DNA from: Gordius sp. MW1
Taxonomy: Eukaryota; Nematomorpha; Gordioida; Gordea; Gordiidae
Assembly (NCBI GenBank): GCA_964036665.1
Contig: OZ038531.1
Span: 4,464,001-4,528,000 of the forward strand
DNA: 64,000 nucleotides
Direction of reading: 5' to 3'
A program made the position numbers and the translations under genes. Shown here in pieces: positions 56,341 through 64,000 of this stretch (the first letter of the stretch is position 1; every line of letters starts with the position of its first letter). Under the pieces are notes generated by a model. That model ran no database searches and was not told where the DNA came from. It saw nothing but the letters and a program-made list of their open reading frames with translations.

Positions 56341-59035
56341 CGATTGAGGATGTAGTGATATTTATTACTTTTTAAATAGGATTTGCGCAAACTTTTAGTT
56401 TCAGGCTATAGAGATTTTACAATAAAATAAAAATATGGTTACAATATACATATCTAAGACGTAAAAATAAACTGATGCTGGCGGTCCATCTTTTAATTAA
56501 AATTTTATAATGTATGATTATCGAATCCCACCATCTCAACATCCCAGCTCTCAAAGTTGGAATCGAAATCTCTCTAGTTAGTTTTAAATCTTTACGCGCA
56601 AAATTACAATAATATTATTTTATATTTCCCAATTATTATTTCACCAACTCTTCTTTTTCAACTTTATTCTTTATTATAAGATATAATCCAAAAAAACGAT
56701 CTCGATAACGACAATTTTCTTAATCATGATTTTCTATAATAATACGATAATATATATTTCACAAATTCTATAATCATGATGATATAGATATATATTCCAA
56801 TAACTTTTTTTTTCTTAAACATAAGCGTATATATAAATAACGTATCTTCTTATATCGTGATTGAAAACGTAACATATCTTCTCGGATCGTGATTGATGGT
56901 ACGCGCGGGTTATCGACATAAGTAGGAGATGAAGTAATTAACACAAAAATAAAATTTTACATTAACTGGAAGAGGGAGGAGGAGGATCTGACAAAGATCA
57001 ATGAGGAGAAGGATGATTTAATAAATATACAAATAAAACAAAAATCAATTAATTTTTTATTCAGTTATTCAGCATATAATAAATATGCTACAAATATAAC
57101 CAAAACGCATAATATCAGGCACTTGCAGCGTGCGACAGTAAAAATCTAAAATTTCTAACGATTTAAAAAATCTCACATAATGGCATAATTACGTCTTCAA
57201 TAAATTGCTAATTTATTTGTTAATGCACCCAATCACTTGCTCCCTTAATTAAACAAGAGAGCCCTTTGAAGTCCATAAAAGTCAAAGATAGGGTTAGGCC
57301 CTCGTATTATTAAAAATATCGACATATAGATTTTTTAGATTTTTTTAATTTAGTGTATTGCATATTTTATCATCTTTTAATATCCCTTAATTTCGATGTT
57401 TTTTGCTGTTCACTAATGCTTTCATTTATCACTAGGGATTTTAACGCCCTCGCATAACAGTATATATGAATAAAGCTTGCACTTTTTATGTTTATACAAT
57501 TTGTAGGAACCGTAGTATTTTAAACTTAATATATAAGAAGTTGTTTTATTGCTAAATGACAAACAAACAAAGTAATATTAAAGTATTTTAACTCAATGAA
57601 AATATAGCTTTAGATATATTTTTTACATATCTTTTATGGGGTAGGTATACATACAGTAATTATTTAATAATATACGGTCTCATGAAATTAACTTGATGAT
57701 AAGCCAAGAGTCATAGTAGTTATTGAAACTGGTAAGTTTGTTAACAGGTAATAAATCCTCAAAAGGGTTTAACGGTAAAAAGGATTTATTGAGTTAAAAA
57801 GGTTTTCTGTTCGCATGTCAATTCGAAATGGTTTGTGAATTCGAAATAGTTGATTATGCAAATTGTACCCATTCTCGAGTTCCAACGGAATTTTGTTATT
57901 ACAATTTTAAACTACCGAATACTATTTATTTTATTTTATTCTAAAACTACCGCGACAAAAAGATCCGCGAAATATTATTAATTATTATTTTGTTTTACAT
58001 CTTTTTCCGAATCATAATTACTCAAGAAAATGATATCTGTAAGTGATGCAATAATAATCGATAAAGCAGGGTAATTAAAATCGTATCTATTTATATCATA
58101 GAGATACTAACAAACATGACTCATCATAAACAGGAGTAAAATTTACGCGCATAAGTGTATGTGTATTTGAAATATCATATATCACACACGTAAGGGGGAG
58201 AGGCGTAAGGGGTGGAGGATACCACAAGAGGTAAGCAAAAGGCTTGTGGCTTTATTCCGAATTGATTTGAGGAGACTTTGCATACGATAAGAATGTGAAA
58301 AAATACAATTAAAATTATTGATAATAATATGGATAAATATAAGAGATATGCTAAGAATATTTTAGCAAGAGATCGAGATGAGTTGAAACTTTAAGATAAG
58401 ATATTCTCATATGAACCTAACAAACTTGCCAGCGAATTTTAAAAAAGGACTTAAAATTGTATAAGTGCTAAGTCAGAAAATGGTAAAATTAATTAAAACT
58501 AAACAACCTCCACCTTTAAGCATGGCGCGTACTTGGCCAAAATTGGAAAAAAAATTGATAAATAAATAAAATAAATGCGCTAAACTGTTATAGTTTAGCT
58601 GCATAAAAGATTTTAAGGACACATAGAGAGATATATATACATTTCATTTGTATTTAACTTTTGACGAAAAGCCTATACCCCCACCATTTAATTATTTCCG
58701 CATATTATAGTGCAAATTGCTATGAAAAGAAACTTGATCGAACAATTTTACCCCTTGAATGCATCAGACCTTCGTTTGCTTGTAAATAGCCAACTAAGCA
58801 ATTTAATATAGTAATTAATTTCAATATTTCTATTGTTATGTATATTATAGTTAATTTTTTTAGTTGTTACGTGAGCATATATAGACAAAACATATGCCTT
58901 TTTAAACCTTTAAGCATTAGATTATCAAAATAAATATCATTTATGATTACACAGCTCAACAAATTTTGACTTTGTGATTACATCCCGCAATCCGATCAAT
59001 AATTCTGATAGAGAATTATGCGCTGAAAAATAATC
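56341..59035. other. Intergenic DNA, no gene seen
   Basis: AT-rich. Repeats of the type CGTGATTGA near 56865-56905 hint at a small local duplication. No protein-like ORF or recognised element. Confidence 0.4.
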
Positions 59036-59752
59036 TGTTTTTAGTTTTTTTCTATAATTACTAGTTTTTTAGATATACGCGGTTGAAGGTGCCAAAAATG
59101 CCCTTTTTAAGCTTTTTTGAGGCTATATTTCCACGGTATTTTTAATATTTAGCGGAAAATAGTAATATATTCATGTAGATTAAAGTTTCATCTATAGGTC
59201 CATTAATTTATTTTTTTGTTACACCTCTATATTTAAATTTATTCGCGTTTTTGTGAACCCCTTCCCCTTATCAAAATTTGTCCTATTATGTCTGGAAAAA
59301 GGTTTACCTTAGAGTACATACTACACACGTGCTGTTCACTAATACATCTCTCTCTCCCTTTCTCCATCTCTTCAACTCCCGCCTTTATATCTATCCAAGC
59401 ACACATGAAGGGGGCGGGAGTGGAGGAGAAAGAGAGGAGAGTAGGAGAGATATGTGTTAGTAAACATCGCGTACGCAGTATGAACTCTAATGTACTCCGT
59501 TTACCAGACATCGTGGGACGAAATTTGATAAGGAGAAGGGGTTTACGCAAACGCTTATAAATTTGAGTATAAGGGTAATATTAAAAAAATAAAGGAATGG
59601 ACCTATATATGTAACTTTTCTACATGAATATATTACTATTTTTCACTAAATGTGGCATTATACCTCAAAAAGGCTTAAAAAGGGCATTTTTGGCACTTTC
59701 AAGCTCGTATATCTAAAAAACTGGTAATTGTAGAAAAAACTAAAACATTTGC
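59036..59752. repeat. Foldback of about 0.7 kb, two 355-bp inverted arms
   Basis: The left arm (about 59036-59395) and right arm (about 59400-59752) are inverse copies with moderate divergence. Shared landmarks: AATTAC(T/C)AGTTTTTTAGATATACG, GTGCCAAAAATGCCCTTTTTAAGC, AGTAATATATTCATGTAGA, ACCCCTTC(C/T)CCTTATCAAA and ATGTCTGG. The centre is a short C/T- and G/A-rich palindrome. ORFs on both strands here mirror each other. No target duplication was identified. Confidence 0.85.
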
Positions 59753-60438
59753 AAAAAAATTCCTGACATACTATGACAAACATTTTTAGTGAAACGTATA
59801 ACCGTTAGGGGTTTGAACAAGCTATATAACTACTCCATGTCGTTTTATGCTTAGAATTATAATATATTATGTGTAAGAATACTTTAATATATATAGATTA
59901 GGAATATCTTAAATAAAAAAATTGAATTTTAGAAATATTTATAACCTTTGAAACATATACAAATTGAAAAGATTTTATATCTTTACTTGATGAGCAAGGT
60001 GACAATTCATTATTTATATCGATTTCATAATGCATTTACAATACATTACTAAAGATAATTGATAAATACTAATAACATTAATTTTGACAAGAACATAATG
60101 TGTTCTGAGTTTAAAAATGCAATTTTAAATTATTGTAGATAGTGCAGTGACCCAAGTTTAACAAACTTTCTTATAAAAATTTTAATTAATTTTTAATGAT
60201 AAAAGCTGGTAAAAACTACAAATTAAAATAAAAGGAGTCGATGCCTATATTTGATTAAATTTGATTTAAAAACAAAGCGAAACAAATAAGAACATGGAGA
60301 TGGAAGGAATTGAGTGGTGAATTTCTGATTATACATAGAGTTCTGCAAAATAGCGTTTCATCGGTCCTAATCCGACCTTCTGTTTTTAATTTGTCCAAAC
60401 CCGATTAGTGTCTAAAACCCGTTTTACTTCCCTAGCAT
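59753..60438. other. Intergenic DNA, no gene seen
   Basis: AT-rich. No coding signal or recognised repeat. Confidence 0.4.
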
Positions 60439-60496
60439 CAGGCGGGTAGCCGGGGGGGGGGGGGGGTGGAAAACGAGACATCCCCCCCCCTCTTGG
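60439..60496. mobile_element. Internally deleted MITE, CAGGCGCGTAGCC type
   Basis: CAGGCGGGTAGCCGG, a G run, then CCCCCCCCTCTTGGCC. This looks like the two ends of an element with its middle removed, the right end itself cut short. Confidence 0.5.
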
Positions 60497-61146
60497 CCAA
60501 ATGAAAAAATATATGGTTAATGAATAAATTAAATGCGTTAAATTTAATTTGCTGACCATTTTATTACGCTTACTTAGGTTATAAATGTAATTTTAAAATA
60601 TTGATGAAGTGAGCAAAATTTCTGAGGCATTGACAGTTTTTATATGCATATTTAGTTGTTTACGTGGCAATGCGATTTGTTGTAATTTAGGTACAATTGC
60701 TATAATCAAAAAACTTTAAGTTAAAAGTATGAAAAAAATTAGATAATCTGATGACCATTTATAAAAGTGCAGGAGATCAAGGAGATATAAAAAAGCTAAA
60801 TATTTTAGTGACTTATATATATTAATGTGAAAGTTATTAAACTTACCAGTCAATTTTCAAATATAAATCCATTATTAATTAATAAATTTGCTATTTTATT
60901 TTAATATTTTATCGCTGGAACTAAGCGGAATACCATCAACCCTGAGTCGAGATACCACATATCTTTCTTCATAATTTTCATAATTAGTATTTGTGATATA
61001 TATTAAATAATCATAAAAGCTCTGTATGATAAAAAAAACATAAATGTAAAAGTTTTTCTAAATAGATAAGTATTGAATATCGTGTCAGTGATATTTTTTT
61101 CAATTTAAGCAAATTTCATTTTAATGCCTTAAAAACATGCTCAAAC
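60497..61146. other. Intergenic DNA, no gene seen
   Basis: AT-rich. No coding signal or recognised repeat. Confidence 0.4.
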
Positions 61147-61154
61147 CAATTAAT

Positions 61155-61406
61155 CAGGCGCGTAGCCAGGATTTTCTCCCGGGGGGGGGAAATCCTCCAA
61201 AATTTTTTCCTAACATTATTATTTCAACATAAAAATTATAAAATCTGGTATAAAACAAAAAGAAAGTCATTATAAATAATCAACTTGGTCAGTTACGTTG
61301 CACAACTATAAAATATAAACTTTAGATCTAAAATATTTCATTTTTTCATAAATCCGGGGGGGGGGAATTTCCCGTTCCCCCCCCCCCCCCCGTGTCTACG
61401 CCACTG
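61155..61406. mobile_element. MITE, CAGGCGCGTAGCC type, perfect 8-bp target duplication
   Basis: Left CAGGCGCGTAGCCAGG with a G run, right CCGTGTCTACGCCACTG with a C run, 252 bp. Flanked by CAATTAAT on both sides. Confidence 0.9.
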
Positions 61407-61414
61407 CAATTAAT

Positions 61415-61970
61415 AGAGTATAATTAAGCCTAGGGTGCTTAATAAGCAATTTAATGGGTATTTTATTTGATTTTGCAAACTAACCTACGATACCATACAT
61501 GATAACTTTATATTGGGTACTAAAGTTCAGTATTAATTTTTTGCGGTTCCAGTTTACTGACAACAATGCTTTTTGTTTATAAATTCTTGTATATCCCTAA
61601 ATCCCTCATGGTGAATAACAAAGAATGACCAAAATTCGGAGATTATCATGACGACCAGATATATCATGTCCATAACATCACACATAGCTTTATGGATTTA
61701 ATTTTCAAAGAAAAACAAGCATGGGGACATTAAATTTATCAATTAATAATTGAGGATTACTACAATTAGATAAAGTTATATGCGAGGCAGGCACTGATTC
61801 CTTTTCTCTACACATAATTTAAACACTCAGTACCTTTAACAGACTTTTGAGCTAACTTTTTTCTTATTTTGATTATACAATAAATCAATTTATTCATATA
61901 AAATAATATACTGATATCTATTTGATTAAGGCCTTAATTTGGAGGTAATGGTTTTGAAAACAAGTTGAGA
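61415..61970. other. Intergenic DNA, no gene seen
   Basis: AT-rich. No coding signal or recognised repeat. Confidence 0.4.
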
Positions 61971-61978
61971 TATAATTG

Positions 61979-62146
61979 CATGGGCATAGCCACAATTATA
62001 ATAGGGGGGGGGGGCAAGAGAATTTTAGGGAGGGGCAATATCATAAATTTTTGAAATTTTAGCCATAATTACATTCAATTTTAAAGAACTTTTTGATTTA
62101 GAGGGGGGCAGCCGCCCCTCCCTGCCACCCCCTGGCTACGCCCATG
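61979..62146. mobile_element. MITE with CATGGGC(G/A)TAGCC termini, perfect 8-bp target duplication
   Basis: Left CATGGGCATAGCCAC, right CTGGCTACGCCCATG, 168 bp. Flanked by TATAATTG on both sides. Confidence 0.92.
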
Positions 62147-62154
62147 TATAATTG

Positions 62155-62540
62155 ATTACAATTTATAATCGTAGTGCTTGTTAGGGGTAAACGCAGTGAA
62201 AGATTAATTAAATAGAAAAGAGCATGCTAGCTAATTTTAAAAAATGGATCAAGAAATTTACATGTTTTAATAATAAGATCTTACTTAATTATATCAAATT
62301 AGGTTAAAATATTTGCTTCAAAGGGCCAAAGGTGCCGAACTTTTTTCCTTGAATAGTCGAAGGGGCCAGAATTTTGCTTTTGAAAGAGCCTTGGCCCCCT
62401 CGCCCCGTCTTCTTATTTACGCCTGTGGTATCCCATGTGTCTTTACCCCACGCATCCATATACATCGATCAATGAGTTTATATACGCAAGGGCTTCCTCA
62501 TCCCCTTCCCCTCACCCATTATTAATTGTGTTACTTACTT
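62155..62540. other. Intergenic DNA, no gene assigned
   Basis: Contains a 70-codon ORF at 62313-62525 with unconvincing composition. Its GCCCCCTCGCCCCGTC part resembles decayed MITE sequence. Nothing else recognised. Confidence 0.35.
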
Positions 62541-62544
62541 TTTG

Positions 62545-62706
62545 ACAGAGGTGTTAAGTAACTAGTTACATGTAACTAGTTCCTGGAACTAGTTCCTTTT
62601 CTTCAGTAAAGTAACTGTAACCAGTTACTTTTACTTCAGGGTAACTGTAACTGTAGTTAGTTACATTATTTCAGTAACTGTGTAACTAGAGTTACAGTTA
62701 CTTTTT
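62545..62706. mobile_element. Single end of a hAT-like element with GTAACT subterminal repeats
   Basis: Starts ACAGAGGTGTTAAGTAAC, a CAGAGGTG-type hAT terminus, followed by about ten copies of GTAACT or its inverse in 150 bp, typical of transposase-binding subterminal repeats. No opposite end was found before the window ends. Confidence 0.5.
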
Positions 62707-63204
62707 ATCAATTAAAATTTTTTTAAATATTCAAATTACACTTCTAGTTTGTGTACTTCACTTTAATTTAAATTTCCTTCGCGGATCAAATTTGAATTTC
62801 GAATAGATAATCTATTATATCAGTAAATTACCAATATTATATAAAATATTATTTTAATACAAATTTGTAATTCAAAAATTTAAAGAAGTGACACAACAGG
62901 TAAAAAATGCAATGAACATTTAATGAATTTCAATTGGTTATCTCTTATCAATTGTTCAGTTCTTTTTATATATGTGCAAAACAAATTTTTACCAACTTAA
63001 TATATCATATGATTTTGGCCCAACCTCTAAATTTAAATTTTGAAAGCCATTTGAGTTTAGTACAATATTAATGAATGTTATTGAAATAATAATATATTTT
63101 AATGGATGTTATTTAGATGCTTTAAAAAATTCAAAAATGCTCATTAAATAAACTTAATAATGCTCAGTTATAAATATAAATGCTCAGTAATTTGAAAAAA
63201 ATAC
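62707..63204. other. AT-rich DNA, possibly the interior of the hAT-like element
   Basis: No coding signal. If the element starting at 62545 is complete, this is its non-coding interior. Confidence 0.3.
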
Positions 63205-64000
63205 TCAGTCATTTTTAATTGCTATGCAATTTATGGGCTCGTTTTTGGTTGTCCGTTGTCCGTCCGTTGTCCGTCCGTTGTCCGTCCGTTGTCCGTTGTC
63301 CTCCCTATCTATTTGCATTGGGTATATTAGGTTATCGCTTTTTAATTGCTATGCATGAGAAAGAGGTGCCCCACCCCTCATCTCTATCTCATGCATAAGA
63401 GGTGCCCCACCCCTCATCTCTCTCTCCCTCGGTGTGTTATATATAAGATTTGTTAAATTATCTATTATATAATAAACATAAATAAAGTTGTTTACTTTTA
63501 ATTGCTATGCAATTTAACTAGTTATATAATAAACATAAATAAAAGTTGTTTACTTTTAATTGCTATGCAATTTAACTAGTTTTTGTTATATAATAAACAT
63601 AGATAAAAGTTGTTTACTTTTAATGCTATGCAATTTAACTAGTTATATAATAAACATAAATAAAAGTTGTTTACTTTTAATTGCTATGCAATTTAACTAG
63701 TTTTGGGGTTAGAATCCCGGAGTTTTTTTGACTCTTATGATTGTTCTTGTTACTATCATTGATAATAAGAATTTTTGGCCGTCCGCTGGCTGCTGACCAA
63801 TGAAAAAAATGACCATTGGCCAAAATGTGAATCGAAATTATTTTTTTCGTTTTTTTTGATTATTATGATTGTTCCTGTTTCTACCATTGCTATTATGACT
63901 TTTTGGCCGTCCGCTGGCTGCTGACCAATGTTATATAATAAACATAAATAAAAGTTGTTTACTTCTAATTGCTATGCAATTTAACTAGTTTTTGGGTTAG
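63205..64000 (+). repeat. Family A array with repeated hairpin-CTAG units, runs off the window
   Basis: Hairpin plus GGGCTCGTTTTTGGTTGTCC, four CCGTCCGTTGT units, and a GAGGTGCCCCACCCCTCATC duplication. Then four units of about 60-70 bp (63455-63705): TTATATAATAAACATAAATA, AAAGTTGTTTACTTTTAATT and a hairpin ending TTTAACTAG. Two CCATTGGCC units follow and another hairpin unit lies at 63930-63990. Homologous to 49404-50100, which has one hairpin-CTAG unit only. Truncated by the window end. Confidence 0.85.

Noticed and set aside
59239-59560. ORFs of 90-103 codons with similar proteins on both strands
   Set aside because: The similarity of the two strands comes from the foldback palindrome; composition is not protein-like.
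62313-62525. A 70-codon ORF as a gene
   Set aside because: No motif, no splice or poly(A) context, and partly MITE-like composition.

Overview
The window looks like AT-rich nuclear DNA of an invertebrate animal. Three things point that way: a multi-exon collagen gene with GT-AG introns, a rhodopsin-type receptor and a DOMON/cytochrome b561 protein, and a dense load of eukaryotic transposons (RTE-like LINEs, a Gypsy-type LTR element, hAT/P-type MITEs, tRNA-like modules and Helitron-like tandem arrays). The phylum cannot be fixed from the sequence alone. The collagen carries a spongin short-chain (C4-type) C-terminal domain, a family known from sponges, cnidarians and several lophotrochozoans.

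Only three host genes are well supported. (1) 4894-6567, minus: a 557-residue single-exon secreted/membrane protein with a DOMON domain and a b561 core containing four candidate haem histidines, like ferric-chelate reductase 1. (2) 20292-21422, plus: a 376-residue single-exon, divergent seven-transmembrane receptor. (3) 40223-45680, minus: a nine-exon collagen. I assembled it from splice sites whose phases all agree, giving a 628-residue product with signal peptide, Gly-X-Y helix and a ten-cysteine C-terminal domain. These genes show no operon-like or obvious functional link.

The rest is mostly repeats. About 12.96-15.54 kb holds a decayed RTE-like LINE with a second LINE 3' end and its (GAA)78 tail nested inside. 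About 27.8-30.9 kb holds a better LINE copy with an almost intact endonuclease and a 17-bp target-site duplication. About 30.92-35.32 kb is a Gypsy-type element with two 180-bp LTRs, broken gag-pol and an 803-bp hAT-like insertion in its integrase. About 35.6-38.46 kb has a foldback, a pair of long direct repeats and unidentified ORFs between them. A hAT-type MITE with perfect 8-bp target duplication sits at 48.51-49.28 kb. About fourteen small MITEs with a GGCGTAGCC terminal core are scattered through the window, six of them with perfect 8-bp duplications.

The most distinctive feature is a modular repeat system, mainly at 0.7-2, 22.4-23.2, 25-26.7, 47.8-52.4 and 63.2-64 kb. Its units share a palindromic hairpin (AATTGC TAT GCAATT), TGTCCG-rich stretches, tRNA B-box-like modules and variable numbers of internal tandem repeats around a GGCCAATGGTCA core. 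The architecture resembles non-autonomous Helitron-like elements of the DINE-1/pearl kind. A perfect (TTTA)174 tract follows one such module. A 0.7-kb foldback lies at 59.0-59.75 kb.
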